Source: Ensifer sp. IC3342 (GTDB lineage: Bacteria; Pseudomonadota; Alphaproteobacteria; Rhizobiales; Rhizobiaceae). From it: DNA of 64,000 nucleotides. Numbering within the stretch: position 1 is the first letter of the stretch; every line of letters begins with the position of its first letter. Both the position numbers and the translations under genes were made by a program. Below are positions 44,961 through 53,910 of this stretch, in pieces. The notes below the pieces were generated by a model, which did not search any database, was not told the DNA's origin, and saw nothing but the letters and a program-made list of their open reading frames with translations. The stretch covers positions 27,699-91,698 of the forward strand of contig NZ_JADYVE010000017.1 of NCBI RefSeq assembly GCF_020193655.1. Direction: 5' to 3'.

Positions 44961-47098
44961 AGGCGATGGATACGAAGATGGCAGAGACAACCCTCGACTA
45001 CCATGCACTGAATGCGATGCTGAACCTTTATGACGACGAGGGAAAGATCCAGCTCGACAAGGACCGCATGGCGGCCAAGCAGTATTTCCTGCAGCATGTT
45101 AACGAGAACACGGTGTTCTTCCACAATCTCCGGGAAAAGCTCGATTACCTCGTAACCGAGGGTTATTACGAGCAGGAGGTTCTGGACCAGTATTCGTTCA
45201 ACTTCGTCCGCGACCTGTTCGACCACGCCTACGACAAGAAGTTCCGCTTCCCGACCTTCCTCGGCGCTTTCAAATATTACACCAGCTATACGCTGAAGAC
45301 CTTCGACGGAAAGCGCTATCTCGAGCGCTATGAAGACCGTGTCTGCATGGTGGCGCTGACGCTTGCGCGCGGCACCGAGCAGCTTGCCCGCGACCTCGTC
45401 GACGAGATCATCTCCGGGCGTTTCCAGCCGGCAACGCCGACCTTCCTTAATGCCGGAAAGAAGCAACGCGGCGAGCTCGTCTCCTGCTTCCTGCTTCGCG
45501 TCGAGGACAACATGGAGAGCATCGGACGCTCGATCAATTCGGCCTTGCAGCTCTCCAAGCGCGGCGGCGGGGTAGCACTCTCGCTCACCAATCTTCGCGA
45601 GATGGGCGCGCCGATCAAGCAGATCGAGAACCAGTCTTCCGGCGTCATTCCCGTGATGAAGTTGCTGGAAGACTCGTTCTCCTATGCCAACCAGCTCGGC
45701 GCACGTCAGGGCGCGGGCGCGGTCTATCTGCATGCCCACCACCCGGACATCATGCGCTTCCTCGATACCAAGCGTGAGAATGCGGACGAGAAGATCCGGA
45801 TAAAGACTCTGTCGCTCGGCGTCGTCATTTCCGACATCACCTTCGAACTCGCGAAGAACAACGAGGACATGTATCTGTTCTCACCGCATGACGTGGAGCG
45901 TGTTTACGGCGTGCCCTTCACCGAGATCTCGGTGACGGAGAAGTATCGCGAGATGGTCGAGGATGCCCGCATCCGCAAGAAGAAGATCAAGGCGCGCGAC
46001 TTCTTCCAGGTGATCGCCGAGATCCAGTTCGAGAGCGGCTATCCCTACATCATGTTCGAGGACACAGTGAACCGGGAAAACCCGATCGCCGGGCGCATCT
46101 CGATGAGCAATCTCTGCTCGGAGATCCTGCAGGTGAGCGAAGCGAGCCAGTTCAACGAGGACCTGTCCTATGCCGAAATGGGCAAGGACATTTCCTGCAA
46201 TCTCGGCTCGCTGAACATCGCCGCCGCGATGGGTTCATCCGACTTCGGCAAGACGATCGAGACCTCGATCCGGGCGCTGACGGCCGTCTCCGAAATGAGT
46301 AACATCACCTCGGTGCCGTCGGTCGCCAAGGGCAATGACGACAGCCAAGCGATCGGGCTCGGCCAGATGAACCTGCACGGCTATCTCGCCCGCGAGCGCA
46401 TCTTCTATGGCTCGGAGGAAGGGATCGATTTCACCAACATCTACTTCTACACCGTGACTTACCATGCGCTCAGGGCGTCGAACCGACTGGCGGTAGAAAA
46501 GGGCCGGAGCTTCAAGGGCTTCGAGACCTCGAAATATGCCTCGGGTGAGTATTTCGACAAATACACCGGACGCGAATGGAAACCGGAGACGGAAAAGGTC
46601 GCCGAACTCTTCGATAAGGCCGGGATTCATATCCCGACGCAGGAAGACTGGCTGGAACTGAAGGGGGCCGTCATGGCGCATGGCCTCTACAATCAGAACC
46701 TCCAGGCCGTGCCGCCGACGGGGTCGATCTCTTATATCAACCACTCCACATCCTCGATCCACCCGATCGTCTCGAAAATCGAGATCCGGAAAGAGGGCAA
46801 GATCGGCCGCGTCTATTATCCGGCCGTCTTCATGACCAACGACAATCTCGACTACTACCAGGATGCCTACGAAATCGGGCCGGAGAAGATCATCGACACC
46901 TATGCCGCGGCGACCCAGCACGTTGATCAAGGCCTGTCGCTGACACTGTTCTTCCGGGACACAGCGACAACGCGCGATATCAACCGGGCGCAAATCTACG
47001 CCTGGAGGAAGGGCATCAAGACCATTTATTACGTCCGCATTCGCCAGACGGCGCTGACCGGCACGGAAGTGCAGGGCTGCGTCTCCTGCGCCCTTTGA
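44957..47098 (+). CDS. nrdE: NrdE, class Ib ribonucleotide reductase large subunit
   Basis: The 713-residue catalytic alpha subunit reduces ribonucleoside diphosphates. NRENPIAGRISMSNLCSEIL has an active-site Cys; SKIEIRKEGKIGRVYYPAVF and the C-terminal EVQGCVSCAL with its redox pair are seen. An upstream TTG at 44930 is in frame, but ATG 44957 is coupled to the nrdI stop and is preferred. It lacks the long N-terminal ATP-cone, as expected for class Ib. Confidence 0.95.
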   Translation: MKAMDTKMAETTLDYHALNAMLNLYDDEGKIQLDKDRMAAKQYFLQHVNENTVFFHNLREKLDYLVTEGYYEQEVLDQYSFNFVRDLFDHAYDKKFRFPTFLGAFKYYTSYTLKTFDGKRYLERYEDRVCMVALTLARGTEQLARDLVDEIISGRFQPATPTFLNAGKKQRGELVSCFLLRVEDNMESIGRSINSALQLSKRGGGVALSLTNLREMGAPIKQIENQSSGVIPVMKLLEDSFSYANQLGARQGAGAVYLHAHHPDIMRFLDTKRENADEKIRIKTLSLGVVISDITFELAKNNEDMYLFSPHDVERVYGVPFTEISVTEKYREMVEDARIRKKKIKARDFFQVIAEIQFESGYPYIMFEDTVNRENPIAGRISMSNLCSEILQVSEASQFNEDLSYAEMGKDISCNLGSLNIAAAMGSSDFGKTIETSIRALTAVSEMSNITSVPSVAKGNDDSQAIGLGQMNLHGYLARERIFYGSEEGIDFTNIYFYTVTYHALRASNRLAVEKGRSFKGFETSKYASGEYFDKYTGREWKPETEKVAELFDKAGIHIPTQEDWLELKGAVMAHGLYNQNLQAVPPTGSISYINHSTSSIHPIVSKIEIRKEGKIGRVYYPAVFMTNDNLDYYQDAYEIGPEKIIDTYAAATQHVDQGLSLTLFFRDTATTRDINRAQIYAWRKGIKTIYYVRIRQTALTGTEVQGCVSCAL

Positions 47099-47113
47099 TA
47101 CCAGGTGACCAAG

Positions 47114-48103
47114 ATGAACATCCAAGTGAAGTCCAAAGCCCCGAAGGCTGCCGCAGCCGTGCGCGCCATCAACTGGAACCGCGTCGAAGACGATAAGGAT
47201 CTTGAGGTCTGGAACCGCCTCACCGGTAACTTCTGGCTGCCGGAAAAGGTACCGCTGTCAAACGACATTCCTTCCTGGGCAACGCTCAAATCCGAAGAGC
47301 AGCAGTTGACGATCCGCGTTTTCACGGGGCTGACGCTGCTCGACACCATCCAGAACGGCGTTGGCTCGGTGAAACTGATGGCCGATGCAGCAACCCCGCA
47401 TGAAGAAGCAGTGCTTTCCAACATCTCCTTCATGGAGGCGGTGCATGCGCGCTCCTATTCCTCCATATTCTCCACGTTGTGCTCGACGCCGGACGTCGAC
47501 GACGCCTATCGCTGGTCCGAGGAGAACAAGTTCCTGCAGCGGAAATCCGCGCTGATCATGGAGCAGTATGACGGGGCCGATCCGTTGAAGAAGAAGGTGG
47601 CCTCCGTTTTCCTCGAAAGCTTCCTCTTCTATTCCGGCTTCTATCTGCCGATGTATTGGTCGAGCCGCGCCAAGCTCACCAACACCGCCGACCTGATCCG
47701 CCTGATCATCCGCGACGAGGCGGTGCATGGCTATTACATCGGCTACAAGTTCCAGCGTGCGCTCGACGGCGAACCGGAGGCGCGGCGGCAGGAGATCAAG
47801 GACTTTGCCTTCGACCTGATGCTCGAACTCTATGACACCGAGGCTCGCTATACCGAAGACCTTTACGATAGGGTTGGCCTGACTGAGGACGTGAAGAAAT
47901 TCCTGCACTACAACGCCAACAAGGCGCTGATGAACCTCGGCTACGAGGCTCTGTTCCCGCCGGAGGCCTGCAGGGTCAACCCGGCGATCCTGTCCGCACT
48001 CTCGCCGAACGCCGACGAGAACCATGACTTCTTCTCAGGCTCAGGTTCTTCCTACGTCATCGGCAAGGCGGTCGCGACCGAGGACGAGGACTGGGACTTT
48101 TGA
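47114..48103 (+). CDS. nrdF: NrdF, class Ib ribonucleotide reductase radical subunit
   Basis: The 329-residue beta subunit carries the dimetal-tyrosyl radical. SFMEAVHARSYSSIFSTLCS and LIIRDEAVHGYYIGYKFQRA contain metal-ligand Glu/His residues, and the C-terminus ends EDEDWDF as in NrdF. I use ATG 47114, with AGG 8 nt upstream, rather than GTG 47105. It completes the nrdHIEF operon. Confidence 0.94.
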   Translation: MNIQVKSKAPKAAAAVRAINWNRVEDDKDLEVWNRLTGNFWLPEKVPLSNDIPSWATLKSEEQQLTIRVFTGLTLLDTIQNGVGSVKLMADAATPHEEAVLSNISFMEAVHARSYSSIFSTLCSTPDVDDAYRWSEENKFLQRKSALIMEQYDGADPLKKKVASVFLESFLFYSGFYLPMYWSSRAKLTNTADLIRLIIRDEAVHGYYIGYKFQRALDGEPEARRQEIKDFAFDLMLELYDTEARYTEDLYDRVGLTEDVKKFLHYNANKALMNLGYEALFPPEACRVNPAILSALSPNADENHDFFSGSGSSYVIGKAVATEDEDWDF

Positions 48104-48339
48104 TCATCACCACAGTTGCGAATTTGAGTTGATGTGAGCCTCACCAGAGGGACCGTGTGAGCGATCTGCGAAAGATCCTACGATTGGCCACGAAATTCAA
48201 CGGAACTTCGCTAATGGGATGTTGCCCAAACGTTCCGTTTGCGCAACAGCTTCCCTGCGTCAGTAGAAACAGGTGCTTGATGGTTGCGCAAACCAGTTGC
48301 ATAACGCTCAACATTGGCAACAGGCTTATGTGACAGACA

Positions 48340-48818
48340 ATGCTCGTCGGCTACGCTCGTGTATCGAAGACCGACGATCAGGATCCTGGCCTGCAACGGC
48401 GTGCCCTCAAGGCTGCCGGCTGCAACCGGATCGCAGAGGAGCGGGCATCCGGAGGGCTGGGGTCGACCCGAACTCCATCGGCTTCTTGGCGAGCTCGACG
48501 AAGGCGACATCGTGGTCGTCTGGAACCTCGACCGACTGACGCGGTCGCTCATGGACATGCTTCTGATCCTCGAGAAGATCGAAGCCGCTGGCGCCGGGTT
48601 CCGGTACTGACCGAGACAATCGACACGACCACGCCGGCAGGCCGCATGATGATGCAGATGCTCGGCTCCTTCGCCGAATTCGAGCGAGCATCGTACGCGA
48701 ACGCACCGTAGTGGGGCTTCAAACAGCCAGGGAGCGCGGGCGAAAAGGTGGTCGTCGCCCGAAACTAACGTCCGATCAGCGCTCTGAAATCATCGGCATG
48801 CTGAATGACGGCCGCCCG
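48340..48818 (+). pseudogene. Serine recombinase (resolvase/invertase) relic
   Basis: Pieces in alternating frames read MLVGYARVSKTDDQDPGLQR, then LGELDEGDIVVVWNLDRLTR, then TTPAGRMMMQMLGSFAEFER and RERGRKGGRRPKLTSDQRSE. These are the catalytic serine, the arginine-rich active-site helix and the DNA-binding tail of Tn3-type resolvases. At least two frameshifts break it. It lies at the right end of the metE-nrd segment. Confidence 0.85.
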
Positions 48819-49151
48819 GCGACATTCCCGAGAGCGCAAGCGAGCTATGGCGTGGACAGACGGTGCTCTGGTTCCATACACTAGGACGGCGAAAACGAAT
48901 ATCGCTGGCCTTCGCCTTGCGGGATCCGAGCGCCGAAGCCGATTGCGGTCCCGGTTCTTGAGACAGCTTGGAACCCCTGGAGCGCGGAGGGACAGCAAGG
49001 GGATGCATTGCCTTCAGCCAAAGGTCGGTTTGGACTGACAACGCCTCCTCTATCGTTCTCAGGAGGGTTTAATGATACACAGTCAAAAGGTCCATCGAAA
49101 ATCGCGTCAAACGACGGATCTTAGCGATAGACTGTCCTCATTGTGAATACA
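48819..49151. other. Intergenic stretch after the resolvase relic
   Basis: It holds the probable C-terminal debris of the resolvase gene and short overlapping frames without motifs. The right end is the 3' flank of the sigma-54 activator gene. Nothing else is seen. Confidence 0.35.
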
Positions 49152-50939
49152 CTACTTCAACATTCCGTGCTTCCGGAGACGGTATTCGAGTTTCGCCCGA
49201 GAAAGACCGAGAGCCCGAGCAGCAGCCGACACATTGCCTTCGGCCTGTTTCAGCGCGCTGCGATAGAGATCCGCTTCGGCCATGACGAGCTCCTGCGCCG
49301 ACCGTAGCATGTGGGTCTGTAGCGGCGTCGAGGTACCCCTCGCACTGGACAGAGCGGCAAGACGCCCCTCCGGTGTCAGCGACGGCTGGAATGACTGGGG
49401 GAGTTCACCGGCCGTGAACAGGTGCTGAATATCGACCGACCCACCCGGATCGGCAAAAATGACCCCGCGCTCGATCAGGTTCTGGAGCTCGCGGATGTTG
49501 CCCGGAAAATGGTAGGCAAGGAGGGCATCGATCGCCCGCCGGCTCAGCCCGACGACATCGCGCCGATGCCGCTCGCGAAACAGCCGGAGAAAATGGTCGA
49601 CGAGGAGCGGAATATCATCGCGCCGCTCGCGAAGCGGCGGAATGGAGATTGGAAAGACGCAGAGGCGGAAATAGAGGTCCTCGCGGAACCGCCCCGCCCG
49701 CACCTCCTCCGCGAGATCGACATTCGATGCCGCAATCACCCGAACATCGGCAGGCACTGTCTTGACGCCTCCGACGCGCTCGATCACCCGCTCCTGGAGG
49801 GCGCGCAGGAGCTTTCCCTGCGCCGCATAGGCGAGCGAGGCGATTTCATCGAGGAAGAGCGTGCCGCCATTCGCACGCTCGAAGTAGCCCGGACGGGAAG
49901 CGACCGCACCAGTAAAGGCACCCTTCTCGACCCCGAAGAGTTCGGACTCCACCAGCGTATCGGGAATGGCCGCGCAATTCAGCGCGACGAAGGGACCATC
50001 AGAGCGCCTGCTCAGCCGATGCAACTGCTGTGAAAACGACTCTTTACCGACGCCGGATTCGCCGACGAGAAGCACCGTCGCCTCCGTATCGGCCACCTTC
50101 TCCACCATCAGCCTCGCACGTAGGAAACTCGCCGACACCCCCACAACGGCATCACCGCCGACGACCGGTTCGCCGGTTGGCACAGCGGATGACTTCGCCG
50201 CACTCGGCGCGGCAGTATCGTGGCTTCGGCGCCGCTGGCTCGGCCAATCCAGCCCGAGAAAGGCGCGCTCCGGCGCGTCCTCGCCCCATTCCTCCGCGTT
50301 CTGGCCGACGACGTAACACCGGGATGCGCCCATGCCGCTGCATTCAATCTCGCGGAAGATCACCGGTCGGCCGAAGAGCGTGCTGGTGTAACCGCTCGGA
50401 TAGCCCGTCTGCATCCAGCAGACCGGCTCGCTCGCCAGCCCGTGAAGAGCAATGTGCTCTCCGGCTTCGGACGAGTCGTGCCAATAGAACTCCCCAAAGT
50501 AAGTGCCCTTTTCCCTGTCGAATTCGAACTGCTTCGTCACCACCTTGACGAAGCCTTCGAGTGTGTGGACGCGGGGCCCGGCCGCCAGTGCATGCGTCAG
50601 GTCTTCGCCTGGAAAGCGCTTCTTGATCAGCTCGGCATCGCGCACCCCCTGCATGTAGCCCACCCGCATGAAGATGCCCTTGGCGACCTCCATGCCGAAG
50701 GCATCGATGATCTCCTGCCGCAAGCGGCCGAGAACCTGGCTCTGCATCAGCACCATGCGCTGGGCGTTGAGCCAAATTCGCCCGTCGCCCAACGCGAAAT
50801 GCAGGGCCTCCGTCAGTTCCGACAGGGTCGGCGATGCGCCCGTGTCGAGTTCGCTGAACGCGCCCCTGGATAGCATTTTGCCGGTCGTCGTCGACACGTC
50901 GGCCAGGGACACGAGATGAGGCAATCCATCGTTAGGCAT
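49152..50939 (-). CDS. XylR/DmpR-type sigma-54-dependent activator
   Basis: A 595-residue activator with an N-terminal XylR_N and V4R ligand-binding module (residues about 1-220; GYPSGYTSTLFGRPVIFREI and RCYVVGQNAEEW), a central AAA+ domain and a C-terminal Fis-type helix-turn-helix (NVSAAARALGLSRAKLEYRL). The AAA+ domain has Walker A VGESGVGKESF and the sigma-54 contact loop VEKGAFTGAVASRPGYFERA. XylR-type sensors bind aromatic compounds directly. It diverges from an aldehyde dehydrogenase gene that has a -24/-12 promoter, and is the likely activator of that operon. Confidence 0.9.
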   Translation of the reverse strand: MPNDGLPHLVSLADVSTTTGKMLSRGAFSELDTGASPTLSELTEALHFALGDGRIWLNAQRMVLMQSQVLGRLRQEIIDAFGMEVAKGIFMRVGYMQGVRDAELIKKRFPGEDLTHALAAGPRVHTLEGFVKVVTKQFEFDREKGTYFGEFYWHDSSEAGEHIALHGLASEPVCWMQTGYPSGYTSTLFGRPVIFREIECSGMGASRCYVVGQNAEEWGEDAPERAFLGLDWPSQRRRSHDTAAPSAAKSSAVPTGEPVVGGDAVVGVSASFLRARLMVEKVADTEATVLLVGESGVGKESFSQQLHRLSRRSDGPFVALNCAAIPDTLVESELFGVEKGAFTGAVASRPGYFERANGGTLFLDEIASLAYAAQGKLLRALQERVIERVGGVKTVPADVRVIAASNVDLAEEVRAGRFREDLYFRLCVFPISIPPLRERRDDIPLLVDHFLRLFRERHRRDVVGLSRRAIDALLAYHFPGNIRELQNLIERGVIFADPGGSVDIQHLFTAGELPQSFQPSLTPEGRLAALSSARGTSTPLQTHMLRSAQELVMAEADLYRSALKQAEGNVSAAARALGLSRAKLEYRLRKHGMLK

Positions 50940-50956
50940 GAGCGATCTTCAGTATT

Positions 50957-50984
50957 TGATGAACTCATCTGCACAATTTCATCA
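50957..50984. promoter_or_regulatory. Inverted repeat, possible activator binding site
   Basis: TGATGAA at 50957-50963 and TTCATCA at 50978-50984 form a perfect 7-bp inverted repeat. It lies about 120-150 bp upstream of the -24/-12 promoter and just before the activator's own start, the usual place of XylR/DmpR upstream activator sequences. Binding is inferred. Confidence 0.45.
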
Positions 50985-51105
50985 TTTAAAGAAAATCGCA
51001 ATCACCCGATCGGGCCGCTTGCGGGCGCGGTTCAAGTCGAAAAAGGGCAATGATTTCAATGCACAATTCGGCTCTGACTTCAAAGGGCAGCAATGCGGCG
51101 AGAAC

Positions 51106-51120
51106 TGGCACGGCAATTGC
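51106..51120 (+). promoter_or_regulatory. Sigma-54 (-24/-12) promoter
   Basis: TGGCAC at 51106-51111, five bases, then TTGC at 51117-51120 matches the consensus TGGCAC-N5-TTGC exactly. It points toward the aldehyde dehydrogenase gene about 130 bp downstream. Confidence 0.85.
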
Positions 51121-51253
51121 GATCTAATTTCCGAGTCGCTTGAGGAGGACTACGCATCAGGAATACGTCTTGTGGGCGGCCAGTCATGGCCGGCCTCACT
51201 ATGGCGAAGCCATGCCTGCGACCTCCCGAACCAGAGAGATGGAGGCCCGAAAC

Positions 51254-52726
51254 GTGAACATGCATGCAGAAAGATTTCTAGACACCGCGCGTTGGGGCGG
51301 CTTGGCCTATATATCCGATTGGCAGGAGACCTTGGCCGGGACCATCAACGTGACCGACCCCGCCAATGGAAACGTCCTCGCCTCCGTCGGCTTGTGCGGC
51401 GCTGCTGATGTCTCCCGCGCCGCCAAGCAGGCCCGCGCCGCCCAAAAGGACTGGGCCAGGACGCCGCCGTCGCGACGCGCCGCGATCCTGAACCGGGCCG
51501 CCGATCTACTGGAGCAGCACGGCGCCGAACTGGCGAGTTGGATCACGCAGGAATCCGGGTCGATTCATTCGAAGGCCATGATCGAGATCGAGCATGGCGC
51601 TCTCTTCATCCGCCACGCCGCCTCACTCGCCTTGCAGCCGACAGGCATGTTCCTGCCGGGCATGGACGACCGCACCAACTATGCGCGGCGCGTGCCGCAT
51701 GGCGTAGTCGGCGTCATTTCACCGTTCAACTTCCCCCTGGTTCTCTCACTCCGCTCGATAGCGGCGGCGATTGCGCTCGGCAACACGGTCGTGCACAAGC
51801 CGGATCCGCGCACCCCGATCTCCGGCGGCATCATCATCGCTCGGATCTTCGAGGAAGCTGGACTGCCGAAAGGCGTGCTGCATGTCCTGCCGGGCGGCGC
51901 GGATCCGGGGGAAGCGCTCTGCAGTGATCCCAACATCGCCATGGTCTCCTTCACCGGATCGGCCCGCGGCGGCGCTAAGGTCGGCGAGGTCTGCGGCCGT
52001 CACTTGAAGCGCGTGCAACTGGAACTCGGCGGCAAGAACGCACTCATCATCCTTGACGATGCCGATCTCGACATTGCCGCATCGAATGCCGCTTGGGGCG
52101 CTTTCCTGCATCAAGGCCAGATCTGCATGGCGACGGGCCTGATCCTGGTCGACGAGAAGATCGAGCAGGGCATCACCGAGCGTCTCGTCGCCAAGGCACA
52201 ACACCTGCCGGCCGGCGACCCCTCCACGAACCGGGTGGCTCTCGGCCCGATCATCTCGGATACCCAGATCGAGACAATCCAGAAGATCGTCGATGACGCC
52301 GTCGCCAAGGGCGCCCGTCTGCTGGCCGGAGGCACGCATGACGGCCACTTCTATGCCGCGACGGTTTTGTCCGGCGTCAAGCCGGGCATGCTGGCCTTCG
52401 AGGAAGAGATTTTCGGACCGGTCGCCTGCATCGTGTCGTTCGACACCGATGAGCAGGCCGTCGAGCTTGCCAACCGATCCGAATACGGCCTCGCGGCGGG
52501 CGTCATCTCGGCCAATCTTGGCCGCGCCGTGACGCTTGGTGACCAACTGAATGTCGGGCAATTGCACATCAACGATCAGACGGTGAATGGCGGACCCTAC
52601 GCCCCCTTCGGCGGACGCGGCAAGTCTGGCAACGGTACCCGCGTCGGCGGTCCGGCCGACATCGAGGAATTCACCCAATGGCAATGGGTCTCGGTGAAGA
52701 GCGCCGCAACCCCCTACCCCTTCTGA
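51254..52726 (+). CDS. Aldehyde dehydrogenase, benzaldehyde/vanillin type
   Basis: NAD(P)-dependent aldehyde dehydrogenase of about 490 residues. LELGGKNALIILDDADLDIA carries the general-base Glu; the catalytic Cys lies in AFLHQGQICMATGLILVDEK; VSFTGSARGGAKVGEV is the cofactor region. The end GRGKSGNGTRVGGPADIEEF resembles benzaldehyde and vanillin dehydrogenases. The open frame begins at 51140; GTG 51254 is placed 8 nt after GGAGG, and ATG 51260 is an alternative. It lies behind the sigma-54 promoter and is followed after 82 bp by the short-chain dehydrogenase. Confidence 0.85.
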   Translation: MNMHAERFLDTARWGGLAYISDWQETLAGTINVTDPANGNVLASVGLCGAADVSRAAKQARAAQKDWARTPPSRRAAILNRAADLLEQHGAELASWITQESGSIHSKAMIEIEHGALFIRHAASLALQPTGMFLPGMDDRTNYARRVPHGVVGVISPFNFPLVLSLRSIAAAIALGNTVVHKPDPRTPISGGIIIARIFEEAGLPKGVLHVLPGGADPGEALCSDPNIAMVSFTGSARGGAKVGEVCGRHLKRVQLELGGKNALIILDDADLDIAASNAAWGAFLHQGQICMATGLILVDEKIEQGITERLVAKAQHLPAGDPSTNRVALGPIISDTQIETIQKIVDDAVAKGARLLAGGTHDGHFYAATVLSGVKPGMLAFEEEIFGPVACIVSFDTDEQAVELANRSEYGLAAGVISANLGRAVTLGDQLNVGQLHINDQTVNGGPYAPFGGRGKSGNGTRVGGPADIEEFTQWQWVSVKSAATPYPF

Positions 52727-52808
52727 TCCAACCGTCAGCTAACCCAACCATCGGGTGTCACCGCGCGCCATTAGGCGGACGGACCGCACAACCAAAGGAA
52801 ACTCGATC

Positions 52809-53576
52809 ATGAATCTTGCAGGAAAGACCATCGTCATCACGGGCGTTTCGTCCGGCATCGGCGGCGAAGTGGCCCGCCTCGCTCGCTTTCGGGGCGCGAC
52901 CGTCATCGGCGTCGACCGCAACGACGCCATGCTTACGCTCGACGGATTCATCAAGCTCGACCTCGGCTATCCGGCAGCGATCGATGCGGCACTCGCGCAG
53001 TTTCCATCCCGCATCGACGCGCTGGTAAATGCGGCCGGCGTACCCGGCACGGCGGACAAGGATGTGGTGGCCCGCGTTAACTATCTCGGGCTCCGCCATC
53101 TGACAGAAGCTCTTATCGATCGCATGCCCAAGGGTGCCGCGATCGTCAATTTTGCCTCGATCCTTGGCGCCGAATGGCCCATGCGAGCCGACTTGCACAA
53201 GACGCTTGCCGCAAAAACGAGCTTCGTCGAAGGGCAGGCATGGCTCGCCGCCAACCCGGTGCCTCAGGAAACCTGCTACCAATATTTCAAGGAGGCCCTG
53301 ATCGTCTGGACAATGAAACGTAGCCGCTCGCTATTCATAGAGCGGGACATCCGCATGAACTCGGTGGCTCCGGGCCCGGTTTTCACGCCGATCCTCGGCG
53401 ATTTCGTCACCATGCTTGGCGAGGAGCGTGTTCAGGCCGACAACCACAAGATGAAGCGCCCGGCGCTCGCCGATGAAATCGCCGGTCCGGTGCTGTTTCT
53501 CTGCTCCGATGATGCCCGCTGGCTTGCCGGTATCAACCTGCCCATCGACGGCGGTCTTGCCGCGGTCTATGCGTAG
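52809..53576 (+). CDS. Short-chain dehydrogenase, coniferyl-alcohol/3-alpha-hydroxysteroid dehydrogenase type
   Basis: A 255-residue SDR. The cofactor site is TIVITGVSSGIGGEVARLAR; Ser in NFASILGAEW and the YxxxK in ETCYQYFKEALIVW form the catalytic set; it ends FLCSDDARWLAGINLPIDGG. The large insertion before the active-site Tyr is typical of the coniferyl-alcohol/3-alpha-hydroxysteroid dehydrogenase subgroup. ATG 52809 follows AAAGGAAA. With the aldehyde dehydrogenase it could oxidise an aromatic alcohol to an acid; the exact substrate is not shown by sequence. Confidence 0.82.
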   Translation: MNLAGKTIVITGVSSGIGGEVARLARFRGATVIGVDRNDAMLTLDGFIKLDLGYPAAIDAALAQFPSRIDALVNAAGVPGTADKDVVARVNYLGLRHLTEALIDRMPKGAAIVNFASILGAEWPMRADLHKTLAAKTSFVEGQAWLAANPVPQETCYQYFKEALIVWTMKRSRSLFIERDIRMNSVAPGPVFTPILGDFVTMLGEERVQADNHKMKRPALADEIAGPVLFLCSDDARWLAGINLPIDGGLAAVYA

Positions 53577-53637
53577 TAAAAAGCTTAGCGGCCTGGAATG
53601 AAATCGACGATGTCGGTTAAATAGATGTAGCGAAATG

Positions 53638-53686
53638 CATCCATGATGCAGATGCCTTCGATCCGAAGAATCTATTAGCTCAATCA
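53638..53686 (+). promoter_or_regulatory. nod box upstream of ttsI
   Basis: CATCCATGATGCAGATG, then GATC, then AATCTATTAGCTCAATC on the plus strand matches the nod box dyad and tail with a few changes. It lies about 225 bp before ttsI. NodD-flavonoid control of ttsI through a nod box is the known trigger of the rhizobial T3SS. Confidence 0.82.
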
Positions 53687-53910
53687 GTTTCTCTCAAGGC
53701 AAAAATCATGGGCTGGCCGACCGGTCTATTTCAGCTCGTCAACAGGCTCTCACCCCCGCTATTGCAGGTGTTTGGCTTACATGCTCGTCCGATTAGCCGT
53801 CGCAAAGAGCGGGTACGAATACTGTGACCAGTTGCGCGATACTGCTGTCCTCCCGGTCATAGCCCGCGGTGACGTGCTCAATTGGCTGTCTTCCCTTAAT
53901 AGGAGATGAA

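Noticed and set aside
46235..47125. 296-codon minus-strand frame inside nrdE
   Set aside because: Mirror frame of a conserved gene in high-GC sequence; no motif and no ribosome-binding site.
51746..52684. 312-codon minus-strand frame inside the aldehyde dehydrogenase gene
   Set aside because: It lies opposite the conserved catalytic core of the dehydrogenase and has no recognisable domain.
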